NCBI RefSeq assembly: GCF_954871325.1 | Contig: NC_088778.1 | Span: forward strand, 28,195,120-28,259,119 | Direction: 5' to 3' | From: Gordionus sp. m RMFG-2023 | Taxonomy: Eukaryota > Nematomorpha > Gordioida > Chordodea > Parachordodidae | DNA: 64,000 nucleotides | Part shown: positions 35,301 through 45,764 of the stretch, piece by piece | Position numbering within the stretch: position 1 is the stretch's first letter | Layout of the letters: each line of letters starts with the position of its first letter | Program-made: the position numbers and the translations under genes | The notes under the pieces: generated by a model | The model's input: the letters and a program-made list of their open reading frames with translations, nothing else | Databases searched by the model: none | What the model was told of the DNA's origin: nothing

Positions 35301-38093
35301 ATCTAGGCTGAAATTTTGTTTAATTTGGTAGATGAGATAATGAATTCCAAAACAAAAAAGAAGAGCTCCTAATGGATCCCCTTTGGATGCCCTCTTAAGA
35401 TAAAATCTGAAAAGATCCATATGTTAAAGGCGTCTGTAAACCATATGAGGATTCAATAAATTTAACAGGGAAAAGTTTCATAGAAGAATTTTAAAAATGA
35501 GGTACGATGTAGGCTATTGAAGGTATTTTTGAAATCTAGTTTACATTTACAGAATCAGGTGGTGGGTTTTCTAAGTAAATTCTCAAGGTCTGAGCCGCTA
35601 TTTCACAGCCACCCTTGATCCCAAAACCTAGTTGATAAGAATTTAAAATGTTGATAACATCATGTTTGATGTGTTCGATTATGATTTTGGCTATTAATCT
35701 TCTGAAAAAGGAGCCTACTGCAATGGGACGGGTACCACCATCTGGCTTAGATAAAGCAATTAGACGTGCACCAAAAAGGATTTGGTGAGTTTGTATTGGA
35801 ATATCATTATTTATTATGTTATTACAAAAGGTTGTTAAAACCTTGATGACAGAACTATAGGAAGAATTTTTTGAATTAATTAAGTATTGAAAATAGGAGG
35901 GTCTGAAACCATCAAGACCACCTGCTGAGTTTTTATTGAAAGAATTGAGAGCATTGACTATTTCATCACTCGTAAAAATTACCGTCTGGTGGATTGGAGA
36001 GATGGGTAGATTATCTGTAGAAGCTTCAGGATGTAGTTGTTTCAATAGTTGTAATGTTTCTTCATTTAGGAGAAAGATGGTTATCTGAGGATATGAGTTT
36101 AATTGCACCACCTATGTCACCTTGATCTATTTTATTTGATATTATTTTGCATTTGTGTGTTATAGCATCTACTTTCTTTTTAACATTATGATTGAGTTAA
36201 TCATTTGAATAGTGTCAAAATCATCAATGTTTGAAATTATTTGTTCATGTAATGAGGTCTCTTTGTTAGCGGGACGTATAAAACATTTGTGAGAGAAGGT
36301 TAATAAGTCTTCCTATGATTTTAAACAATTTAAGTTATCATTAACTTTTGTGATAAGTTTAATAACAAAATTTGAAATTAGGTTTCTAGATTTATTTGGT
36401 AGATGTGTTAAAGTGGGTCCTTTTTCCATTCAAAAAATCTCAAGAAAATCTGTGTTAATAGGGGGAGGATGAGGCTCAATAATATTTAATAAGGGTTTAA
36501 GTATTATAATTTCATTATTTAGAGATTTTTGAGATGAAGGACATGTTGACCCTTTGTAACTAAGTTTGTATAAAAGATTGCCCTTTGTCAATTTAATAAG
36601 TTTGGCACAAATGTTATAAATTGTTGACATTGTTTTATTTTATTTTTAATATAAGAATATTTTTATTATAAAAATTAAAATTTCTTAGCAAAACTATGTA
36701 TATAGGATTATGAATATTTAAATTGATGTTACAAAATTGCTTGTTACAAGTTTGAGGGTATGTGTAATGTGTAAGAAACTATGAGAGGTATTGTTTGTAA
36801 TTTTGATCCTGCACATCTAGGCAATGATGGGCCAAAGAGACAAAAATGATTTTCACGTTAGTCGGCAAGTAATTGGATTAATTTTGTGAATAATAAAAAT
36901 AATTAAAAGTAAATTAAAAAATTCACTTGATATTTTAATGTAGGAGTGCCTAAAAAATAATTATTGCCTGCTAACCAAAATTATTATTTATTGCATTAAA
37001 AACTCAAGAGTACGGTTGCAATTATAATGATTCTGAATTCCAATTTAAAAGATTCCAAATAAATCGTGCGATTTCTTAATATCTAAAAATAAAAATAGCT
37101 ATTATGACATATACAATTTTAATATAATCCCTATCTAGAAGGCATAATGGGCACCTTAATAATATCTATAGGTAATTAATTTAATATTAATATAAAAAAA
37201 TTCTAATTTAATTTAAAAACCAATTTTATATGCTTATTTTATGGCACATATATTTATATTCTCATAATGTCTATAAAAATAACATTGTAAATATAATATT
37301 TTTTCCCATTAGAAGGAAAAATAATTATCCGAGAATCTGGTATATATTATAATATTTAAATAATAAATCAATTAAAAATATTATTTATAGTCATTGATAA
37401 ATTCACAATTACATCCGAGAGAAGTATTAAATTAACAATTTATTACGAACAATTATAATTTAAAAAATTAATTATTTTCTTAGATACACATGAGCAATAT
37501 ATTGTACAGCATAATGGTACATGAAATCAATATTATTTAATTTTATTTAAAATTTGAATTAATTAAAAATTATATGACTAATATAAAAGAGAAGGCGCAG
37601 AGACTACCACAAAATTGATTGAATCTCATACTTAAGATTATATTATGTGGATGTATGCTTTCATTTTACATTATTTTAGAAAATATGAATTCCGCTTTTT
37701 TTCAATTGATTAGCAAGGTAAAATGTGTCCATTTAAAACAATTATATTATGTTTTAATTTTCTACCTATTCCTATGATACCAATAGGAAATCTCATCTAA
37801 TTAAAATAATTCTTTAACTAATATTAAATTTTATAATTTTTTAATGCCTTAAAACAAAATATTCACCAATAAATCCGCTTAATTTCCTTATATTATTAAA
37901 TATCTATTGAGTCTGAAAAAAACCTCAATTATAATATTATGATAAAATAATTTATTTGTAGATAACTGAATAAAAGAGAGGGAAAAAAATATCTTACATT
38001 CTCTGTCAAAACACTGTCATTAATTATTTCATAAGAGTTTATTTCCACTTTGTAATTTTATTATTTTATTAGGTAAAAATTTAGAAGATCCAA
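29356..38093 (+). CDS. MX3: microexon gene, 15 exons, interrupted by a LINE
   Basis: Exons: e1 29356-29394 (RNVIICKKHHGL), e2 29465-29488 (NIICKEE), e3 29550-29582 (GKVLGILQPQ), e4 30577-30600 (IVGSYIN), e5 30651-30683 (YLNKIELYIK), e6 30743-30766 (SNLWIGI), e7 30820-30858 (IGSSYKTLIIDL), e8 30901-30921 (QDKKPN), e9 31805-31837 (TVKSEYMFKS), e11 31949-31969 (VIVKRL), e12 37139-37171 (GIMGTLIISI), e13 37313-37339 (GKIIIRES), e14 37391-37423 (IDKFTITSER), e15 37484-37503 (THEQYI), e16 38073-38093 (KNLEDP). Every junction is phase 1 up to e15, which ends in phase 0, so at least one exon between e15 and e16 is missing. No stop occurs in any exon. The e11-e12 intron (5.2 kb) holds an RLE-type LINE with a hAT MITE inside it. 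GTTAAACGG MITEs lie in the e3-e4 and e8-e9 introns. Exon e7 is 6 nt longer than in other copies. First and last exons were not identified. Confidence 0.75.
29886..30082. mobile_element. GTTAAACGG MITE, copy 3, in the MX3 e3-e4 intron
   Basis: AAAACGGCTAACTCAATATTTTAG on the left faces AATGAGTTAGTCGTTTTAAAA on the right; the outer end is GTCGTTTAACAAC. Confidence 0.75.
31418..31642. mobile_element. GTTAAACGG MITE, copy 4, in the MX3 e8-e9 intron
   Basis: The best-preserved copy. TTGTTAAACGGCTCGTTTTG at the left is matched by CAAAACGAGCCGTTTAACAA at the right (perfect 20-bp ends), with AACTCAATATTTTAG and AAATATTGAGTTAGCCG arms inside. Confidence 0.85.
33185..33450. repeat. degenerate 17-20 bp repeats (TCACTATAA-x-GAGG)
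   Basis: Consecutive units around 33241-33310: GTCACTATAATGAGATG, GTCACTATAGGAAGGAAA, TCACTGTAAGGAGGAG, TTACTATAAAGAGGTAC. Looser units continue to 33450, and antisense-looking units (CCTCTTTATAGGGGC) lie near 33147. A weaker similar cluster is at 54945-55035. Confidence 0.55.
33742..34738 (-). pseudogene. LINE C-terminal region with restriction-like endonuclease, copy 1
   Basis: Frame 34738-34427 contains LAGHEWLESLPNRNLG, then EQLRVTIGLRLGC, a conserved post-RT block of this LINE group. Frame 33972-33742 contains [20 protein letters not shown]: the PD-(x15)-D spacing and W-D-x-T ending fit the PD-(D/E)XK-like nuclease of RLE LINEs. The stretch between them is split by the 272-bp hAT MITE, which lies between these two blocks. 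Confidence 0.75.
34149..34420. mobile_element. hAT-type MITE, short form, 272 bp, perfect 8-bp TSD
   Basis: Ends CAGTGGCGTAGCTAGG and, read inward from the right, CAGTGGCGTAGCTACGG. Flanked by GCTGTACT at 34141-34148 and 34421-34428. It matches the outer parts of the 416-bp element at 26496-26911 but lacks its central stem region, so it is an internal-deletion derivative. Inserted in LINE copy 1. Confidence 0.95.
35265..36111 (-). pseudogene. LINE reverse transcriptase, copy 1
   Basis: The 191-residue open piece (36111-35536) carries FNKNSAGGLDGFRPSYFQ, FGARLIALSKPDGGTRPIAV, then RRLIAKII and QLGFGIKGGCEIAAQTLR. This order (GARLIALxKPxGGxRPIAxG, then Q-x-G-(F/V)-G-x-x-GG) is typical of a widespread animal non-LTR RT group whose C-terminus holds a restriction-like endonuclease. 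The catalytic box reads YLDDGTICG, with YLDD at 35277-35288 and one in-frame stop just before it. Clade placement (R2-like) rests on the C-terminal domain. Confidence 0.8.
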
Positions 38094-39774
38094 GTAAATT
38101 CCTTTTTATTAATTAATTGATAACATTTTCTGAGAAAAGAGAATCTATTAATTTATAATTTTTAAATCAAATATAATACTTGGAAAGGAGGTCATCCTGA
38201 ATCATATTTTTTATCAAAAATATTTCAAAAAAAAATTATGTTCGAAGATAGGCAATAAATTGACCCATCATAGTCATAGGGTCTCTGAAGATTCGAAATT
38301 TTGAGATTCGATGAATTTAAATTCTAAAATTAAAGTTTTATCCAATCTTTCGAATTTGGTCAAAAGATATTTTTTTAAATATTTTTGGGTTAAAAAAGGT
38401 AAAACAGATAAAAAATATATTTAGAAAAAATGTGAAGAAAAACATATGAGTCCCTAAACAGGAGCAATAATCATATATAAAAATTTCAATTTGTATTTTG
38501 CCTAAAAAAGGAATTCTATAGACCATAATGTTTGAATTAGAATATGAACAAAAGTTTTGAAAAAATGTGTTATAGGCTAATTACTGGTGGATGATATTGG
38601 GGTAAAATAAAGTTATTCGTTTATTTATTTATTTATCCAGTCAGTGTTTTACTATTAACACTTGTGTGGAATGAGATAATTCAAGTAAAATCCGAGCGGT
38701 GATTTTATTCATAGCTCATGAGATAATTGTGAGTCCATCAAGTCTTAGGTCATTATCATGGATATTGTGGATACGAGCTTTTTTTAGAAATAATCTTAGA
38801 AGTTTATTTATTGATGAGTAACGCGGTTGACGTGCGAGATATTTAACACATGTCTCTTAGCTACAATTCAAGTATGTATGAGGTTAGACCATGTCGCTGA
38901 CAAGTGTTCTAGGGTAACTAACTTTACCTTTTTATTAGTTATGAGGTTACCTAAGTATTAGGCAAGGCTTTCAACCACTCATATCTAATAAATATTTCAT
39001 TATTTTAATAGTAGATATACAAGAGGAAAGAATGTTGATAAAGGGGAATAGGATCATGAAATTAAGAGTAAATAAATTTTTGTGAGTTATAATATCAGGA
39101 AAAAATTATATCCGATGAAATATATTTCTGCTACATAGTATGAGTCTGATCCAGAAAAATAATTTAGGGTAGATTAGGCAAGATATTGAAGATTTACTAA
39201 TAGACGAGAAGTGAAAAAAAACGATAATGGCATATTTTACCAGGAAGTTGGGCTCTTTCACTTAAAATGAGTTAAATTGAAATTAAAAAAATTTTTAAAG
39301 AAGGTTTTAAATAAAGATAAACACTTGATAAATTTTTTAAGTATAAAAAAATACGAAAGATATGTAATATTTTAGGCAGGGTTTCGAACCGTTTAGTATA
39401 ACGGTTCGGTTCGTTCCGGTTTTTAGTTTAAAATTTTATAAAGGTTTTGTTCCATTTCGGTTTTTTAAAAAAATAATCATATCGGTTCGGTTCGGTTTAT
39501 AATTTATAACGGTTCTTTTCGGTTTGTTCCGGTTTTTATAAATTTAATTTAAAAAAAATTAATCATTAACCATGTATATATTAATTTTAGAGAAAAATCT
39601 TTTTATAATTTCTTATTTAATTTAACCATGAATGATAATCTAATAGATATTTTTATTAAACTTAGTAAATATAAATTAGACAAATCAATTCTTTTTATTT
39701 CATAAATAAGATAAACACAAACATGCGAAAATACAATGAGGAATAAAATAACACATAAATATAATAAATTTATA

Positions 39775-41702
39775 TTATTTATTTTTAAAAAGAGAATTGG
39801 AACGGATAACTAAAATATTTTCTAATATTTCAGGATTTAATTTAGTTCTTTGCGCAGAGAGTATAAACTTAAGGCTAGAAAATGCTCTTTCTACGGATAC
39901 CTGCGTAGCTGGAACTGCTAGCACAACCATAGCTAACTTATAAAGTTCTGGCATACTATTCTTTACATTTTCCCAATAATTCAAAAGATTTGCATCTTTT
40001 TCTAATCTCTCTATATTATCAAATGACCGAATTATATACTCTATTTCTACACATTTATTATAATTTTCTATGCCCTGAGAACTATTCTTATTAAGGCTTT
40101 CATGCGACATTAATAAATCTTCAAAATCATCATCTAAGTTATCTTTCGAATGTGAACACGTAGGAATAGTATCTAGATTTTCAATATTCTGATTATTTAA
40201 ATTTTGAATTAAGTTCCAAGTTTTATAAAGATGTTTTTTGGCGATATCTTTTTCTTCAAATGATCAAAATACATTATATCTTGGGTCGAGATATATAGCT
40301 GAGCAAAAAACTTCATTTTTCAAATTAATCTCTCGTGCTTTGATTGTACAAACTAAAAGTTTGGCAAATGAAGTGTCTATTTTGGCTAGTTTGCATGATA
40401 CATTTGATCCATGCTGCATAAAAATCGCCCATGGTCATTTGTTCACTTTGTATATATTTTGTCAAAATATAAGATGGATATAAAGCTTTTAATATATCAC
40501 TAATTATTTTCATTCTCTGACAAACATTTTTCACGATCATTACTTTGGGCCGATATTTCTTGGCAAAACATTTTTAACTCTAATAATCTTTCCAACATTA
40601 AATTTGAATTCCATCTTGTGCAACAATCTATTCGTGGCTTTTTTAAATTTAATTTGGACAAAATAGACATTGTAGTCTGATTTCTTATTTTTTTGCAAAT
40701 GTTTCTTGCTTTATTAATAATAACAATTTCATTTGAATTTTTTATGCAATCATTAATTGCTAATTGAAATGTGTGGGAGGCACATCTAATGCCCATTAAC
40801 ATGGATCTCGTATGAGGTACAAGATTAATACTTTCAATATTAAAAAAAGGTTCTTCATTTTCATTAAGAATTATATCATCATTGTTATTTAAATTATCAT
40901 TATCTAAATATTCATTAAGGATATCATCTTCATCATCTTCTTCATCATGATGTATTAACAGCTTGATTAATTTAATAATGTTAGCTGCATTGTCTGTGGT
41001 TATCGTATAAATTTGATCAATTCTTATTTCATGTTCGTTTAGAACATCTAGAATAATTTTTTTTAGATATTCTGATGTATGTCTTTCTTTTATCTCTTTC
41101 ATGCATAACGTTCTTAATTTTATTTCTCCATTATATATAAATTGAATATTGATCCCCAGTATGGACCTATCATATCGAGTTGCAATATCTAATTTTAACG
41201 ATATAAGTTTTTGGTATATTTCTTTTTTTAAATTTTGCGAAAAATCAAATGCCATTTTTTTAATATTATTGCGTATATTTTCAGAATTGATGGTTAAATT
41301 ACCACCCAATCCTACAATTATCGGATCTATAATATTTCTAAATGCTTTGTCATCAATTGATTTTATTGGTCTCCCATGAACTGTGATTAACTCAGTGCAG
41401 GAGCGGATTAAAGTGTCTTTATTAATATTAATTTGTATTGTATTAGTTTTGGTAAAAGCATTTTGAATTGTATTATGATTATTTGCATTTTTTGTTATTG
41501 TTTTTTTAATAGTCAAATTATCTTCTTTTTTTTTTAATAATTTGAATTCCTTATCGTGGAATCTTTCTATATGTCGTTCAAGATTTGCTGCATGGTCCCC
41601 GGTTAAAACTTTACCACAGTTTTCTAGTTTACAAGTAGATTGATTTTTTACAATATCTAATTTAAAATATGATCGCACAGGATTTGACTTTTCCCGAACC
41701 AT
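39775..41702 (-). pseudogene. hAT transposase with BED zinc finger
   Basis: Start ATG at 41702. Residues 24-49 form a BED-type finger (Cys24, Cys29, His44, His49). Then the RNase-H-like fold: LDIATRYDRSILGINIQFI, a catalytic-Asp context IYTITTDNAANI, an acidic insertion, GIRCASHTFQLAINDC, and RIDCCTRWNSNLMLERLLEL. The frame changes near 40520 (continuing SDILKALYPSYILTK and SEQMTMGDFYAAWIKC), changes again near 40350, has one TGA near 40262 after IYLDPRYNVF, and ends in the hATC dimerisation domain VVLAVPATQVSVERAFSSLK (39775-40110). With two frameshifts and one stop over about 640 codons this is a young pseudogene. Confidence 0.9.
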
Positions 41703-41814
41703 TTAATAGATACTAATATGCTATATGATGATGAATAGATCAGAATCTTTTATTATAAAAATAGAATAAATAAATTTCTTAATAGAATCAGTATAATTTT
41801 TTATTTATCTTATC

Positions 41815-42330
41815 TGACAAGATCTCCCCCAAAAACGTGAATTATATGCAGGCCTACCCTTCATATAATTATGCCGATTTTTTCCTCAAAGATACTAACA
41901 ACAAACCTTGTACACAGATGAAACTAAATAAGTGAATGGAGCTTACTAATACCATTTTAATAAATAATTTGATTTAATAGAGAAAAGAAAGAAGCAAAAA
42001 GATAAGATATAAAATAAGAAGAAAAGAAATAGAAAAGCTGTTTAAAATTCCAAAAACAACTGTAATTAAATTAAAACTTTAATGGATACTTTATCATTTT
42101 ATAATTATCCAATTGAATTTCATCTGTTTAAATTTTATTTGGTACTATAAGATTTAGAAGATTAATCAGTAAGTAGTTATTATTTCAAGAAATTATCCAC
42201 TAAAGTGTAAATGTAAATAAATAAATAAATAATTCTCTCTCTCTCAATTTAAAGAATAGTCTTGTTTGATTTTAAGATTCTTATCTAATTAACTGGTAAT
42301 TCGCCTAATCTCTATTAAATTGAGTATTTA
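41815..42330 (-). mobile_element. RTE LINE 3' end inserted in the hAT element
   Basis: The TATCTTATCT tail and the next 150 bp match the 3' end of the LINE at 15975-16190. Shared words include CGTGAATTA, TAATTATGCC, TTTTTTCCTCAA and ACAAACCTTGTA. Similarity fades toward 42330 (AATTCGCC-type words). It is a 5'-truncated copy, as LINE retrotransposition commonly leaves, and lies between the hAT terminus and the transposase start. Confidence 0.7.
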
Positions 42331-44059
42331 GTATTTATTAAAGTGAAAAGAAAAAACAATAAACCTGGTGGTATTAATTGACATGTAAAAAAAATTCAAT
42401 TTGAAAAGAAATAAAGAGTTTAAAAATTTCCCCAAGGAAAATTCAAATTTCAAATTTAGGTTAATAATGTTTAAATTTAATTATTTTTTAAAACCGTTTT
42501 GAACCGGTTTAAACCGGTTTAAAATATTTATAACGGTTCGGTTCGCTCTTTTTATAGTTTCTTTATAACGGTTCGGTTACGGTTACGGTTCAGAAAATTA
42601 TAACGGTTCATTCCGGTTTGGCGGTTCGGTTCGGTTCGAAACCCTGATTTTAGGAACATATACATGCACTTTCGAATTGAGGCACTGTATCTTAATAAAT
42701 TTTAGAGCTTTAATAACTCTAGATAAAGAAGTCACAAATAGTGTAATCATCAAGACACCAAATGTTAAGGTTTAGATCAAATTTGGATTTGATATCTTAC
42801 ACAAGATCCTGTATACCTAATTAAAAGTGGAGAGTCCGAGGAGATCTTTGTCAAATAGGCTACAATGTGGGAACTGGTGGTGGTTTTAATGCCATAAGAG
42901 ATTTCAAAAGATTTAGAATAATCAGAAAACTTTTTGGACGAATTTTTAAATGTTCATGAACAAGCGGCTAAATGCCTTTTTGAGGTCTAATTTGTTAATA
43001 ACAATATTGGGAGAATTTATTAAGAAATTCGTACGCATGTATTGCTCTTTTGTCTCCTCTTTGTATCCAATATTTGAATTGATAAGTGCTTACTGATTAG
43101 TATGTTAATTCATTTAATTATAATATGACTTATTATTATCTTGGCTAATTATCGTTTAAAGATAAAGTCCATACCTATGTGTCGAATTCCTCTACCAGAT
43201 CTTTGTAAGGTAATGTAATTAGCTCTTTATAAAATTTTATTGGTTTGTACGGGCAATTTTTATTTAATAGGTTGTTCGAAAATTTGAGGAATGTATCTTT
43301 AAAGTGAGAATTAGATTTAAAAAAATATTGCAATTGAGATGGCTTAATAAAAACATCAAATCAAGTATTTATCTATTGAAGTATTTGGTGGCCTCAATAA
43401 TTTTATCATTATAGATAATGATAGGATTGACTGAAGGTATTGACGATAATAAATGCAAGGTAGGAGGGGTGAAAGTTATTAAGAAAAGCAAATTGCGTTC
43501 GAGGAAAGAATTTAATTTTCTACTAGTGGCGGTTAACTTAAAAGCCCCTATCAAGTTGCCTTCATTAATTGATTTTGATATGTTATTGCAATGACATTTG
43601 AGTTCATAATGATTATTCTGTCTATTAAATTGATAAATAATCAGGAGAAGGAGTCAAAATTATTGAAATTTTGTTTGCTGTGATGTTTGATATTTTTGGA
43701 TTTGGGGGTGTAATACATTTATAGGGGGATGTTAATAAATTATCCCATAATTTGATATAATTAAAAATGTTATTATAATATTTATATTTGAAAAGAGTTT
43801 AGTTATTTATTGTAATATTAGATTATTAAAATCTTTGATAAATTGTTAAATAAAAGGACCTTTTTCCATTCTAAAAAGTTATTTGAAATGTTATTATTAT
43901 CATGTAGAATAAGGTTTTTTGGGAAATTATGAAATTACCAGTTATGTTTATAGAATTTTCACATATCTTTTATATAATATTCAGTGATATTATAAAAATG
44001 AAGGGCTATCGTTTTGATAAGTTTTTTACTCCCAGGACATAGGCTTTAGAAGGTCATTC

Positions 44060-45520
44060 AAACCAACAAGACTCGGTTAATAATTTAATATAATTGGCTT
44101 AAGGGCATTTTTCACATCAGTTAGTGGTTGGAAATTAACATTTTATGATGCCATGTCAGAGGGTTGAAGAAAGAAAAAGTTTTAAAATTTGGAAAAAAAA
44201 TTGAATTAGGAAAATAATTTGCCGAATTCCAAATCTCCGAACTTAATAAAAGATTGAATGCAAAGCCTCCAATTCGGTTACAAACCCTAATGCAGTTGTT
44301 TTAAATGTTGCGTTAAAATTTAAGAATTTTCGAAACACCCGTATGTTGGGTTATAGAATTTGGATATTTTAATTAGTAAGCATAAAATACACAAAATATA
44401 AACAGCGTTTATTTTAGGTAATTTAAATAATCATCAATAGTTATAAATATAGAGCTAAATGATAAAAGGTAGGTGTTTACGCATATTTGAAATATTATTA
44501 TCGTGGTTGTGAAAAGGCTGTGATTTGTTAGTAATAATCTTGCATCGAGAACGAATCACGCTAACTATAAATGTCACGTACCTTAAGTAAGGCTATATAG
44601 TAAGCGCAATATGAATCGCATCGCAAGATATAATTTTACAAATTTCATCACAGAGATATAACTCGTTCCATCGCATCGCTTAATCGTTTTATATTATACT
44701 TATTATAAACTTGCTTTTGTAAATTACTAGGAGATAAATTAAACTAATCGCTTACTATTAATGAGGATACGTTTTATTTTATTCTTAAATTAATTTATAA
44801 TTAAGATTAACAATTATTCTTAAAATACCCTATTATTTTAAAAATATATATTTTTAGGCTAATTCATATTATTTTTTGCATCTATAAAATTTTTAATTTA
44901 CTTTATATTTATATAATATTAGCCATTTAATATTTCGTCTTTTCGGTCTGGTCCATGTTCACTTCTTGAAAGCTTTATTAGGTTTGTAATGTGTGAAGAA
45001 TGAGAGATTTATTTTTCATCTTATAACATTGAAAACGTTTTAAACGGAGCGTTAAAAGTAGACGAAAACAAAATCTTAAAATTATAAATGAAATAATGAC
45101 ACTAATTGAAATTATTAATGCATTTATTCATATTTAGTGAATTTTACTTTTTTTAAAATCAAATATTTTTTAAATTAAATAGAATTTAAAAAACTCACCA
45201 TTAAAATTTTAATTTAAATACTCCATTTCATATGATAGAATTCAAAAAGTATTTCTCCAAAAACTGTTGATGTTCTTTCTAGTTCTTGCAAAATAGTGCT
45301 AGAAGACGGGGCTAGATAGAAAAGTTTTAGATAAGTTATTCTCGGACTGTTATTGTAAGACAGTTAAGCAGGTTTAATAATTTAACAATACTAGGTCATA
45401 TTTAATATTCATATAAAAAAATTCCATTCTAAGATTTTGCAGCTCTCCTAAAGTATAGCAGGGTTCGATCTTTTTTTAAACTCTTCTAATAAAGAAATCA
45501 TATCATGTCAAAATGAATAA
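44060..45520. other. AT-rich spacer upstream of MX4
   Basis: GCATCGC words at 44616-44690 in both orientations may mark a small decayed transposon. The 5' exons of MX4 (signal peptide) would be expected in this stretch or at 45.2-45.5 kb, but I could not pin one down. Confidence 0.3.
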
Positions 45521-45523
45521 TGT

Positions 45524-45715
45524 TGTTAAACGACTCGATTAAAAAAACGAATTAATAAAATATTTTAGCCAAAAATTTATGCAAGCCTAAAGATTTTGCT
45601 CACAGATGGCAGAAAAGTTTGGATATCTATTAACCTAATCTCGAGGCTCTTATAATTTTTTAGGGTATGATATTGAGTTAGCGGCTTTTAACAAATTGAT
45701 CAGTTCTATCAAATG
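45524..45715. mobile_element. GTTAAACGG MITE, copy 5, just upstream of MX4 e1
   Basis: TGTTGTTAAACGACTCG on the left and GATATTGAGTTAGCGGC on the right. It lies about 50 bp before exon e1, a position also occupied by copy 7 before MX6. Confidence 0.7.
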
Positions 45716-45764
45716 AAATCTATACTTATTTTTGTCCTTTAATCACATAAAAAAATATGTTTAG

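Larger units (their letters stand above)
33500..36640 (-). mobile_element. RLE-type (R2-like) LINE, copy 1, inside the MX3 intron
   Basis: Minus-strand order: an N-terminal domain (frame 36630-36430, MSTIYNICAKLIKLTKGNLL), RT (36111-35536 plus the active site at 35277-35288), thumb and linker (35154-34867, 34738-34427), and a C-terminal endonuclease-like domain (33972-33742). The 3' UTR is shared with copy 2: GAGTCCC-x-AAAxAGGAxCxATAAT at about 33626-33645 and 38448-38470. A hAT MITE splits it at 34149-34420. Broken by several frame changes and stops; an old copy. Confidence 0.8.
39377..42646 (-). mobile_element. hAT transposon, 3270 bp, perfect 8-bp TSD
   Basis: Flanked by ATTTTAGG at 39369-39376 and 42647-42654. 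The terminal inverted repeat is CAGGGTTTCGAACCG at both ends. Both subterminal regions are packed with AACGGTTC/GGTTCGGTTC words (39390-39540 and 42490-42640), presumably transposase-binding sites. It encodes one transposase on the minus strand. An RTE LINE 3' end is inserted between the transposase start and the right terminus. Ends and TSD are intact; the transposase is damaged. Confidence 0.95.
38380..44050 (-). mobile_element. RLE-type LINE, copy 2, split by a hAT element
   Basis: Pieces on the minus strand: N-terminal domain about 44050-43560 (the CCTTTTTCCATTC-x-AAAA word at 43858 matches 36420), early RT 43554-43369 (LSSIPSVNPIII then DKIIEATKYFNR), RT active site WCLDD at 42746-42760, a hAT insertion at 39377-42646, then YEWLKALPN near 38985 and LRLDGLTIIS near 38735 (equivalent to [10 protein letters not shown] of copy 1), and a shared 3' UTR at about 38390-38530. 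Removing the hAT leaves spacing similar to copy 1. More decayed than copy 1: the nuclease PD is LD here. Confidence 0.75.

Noticed and set aside
45463-45475. GGGTTCGATC as a tRNA T-loop/B box
   Set aside because: No A box, acceptor stem or cloverleaf can be built from the surrounding bases.
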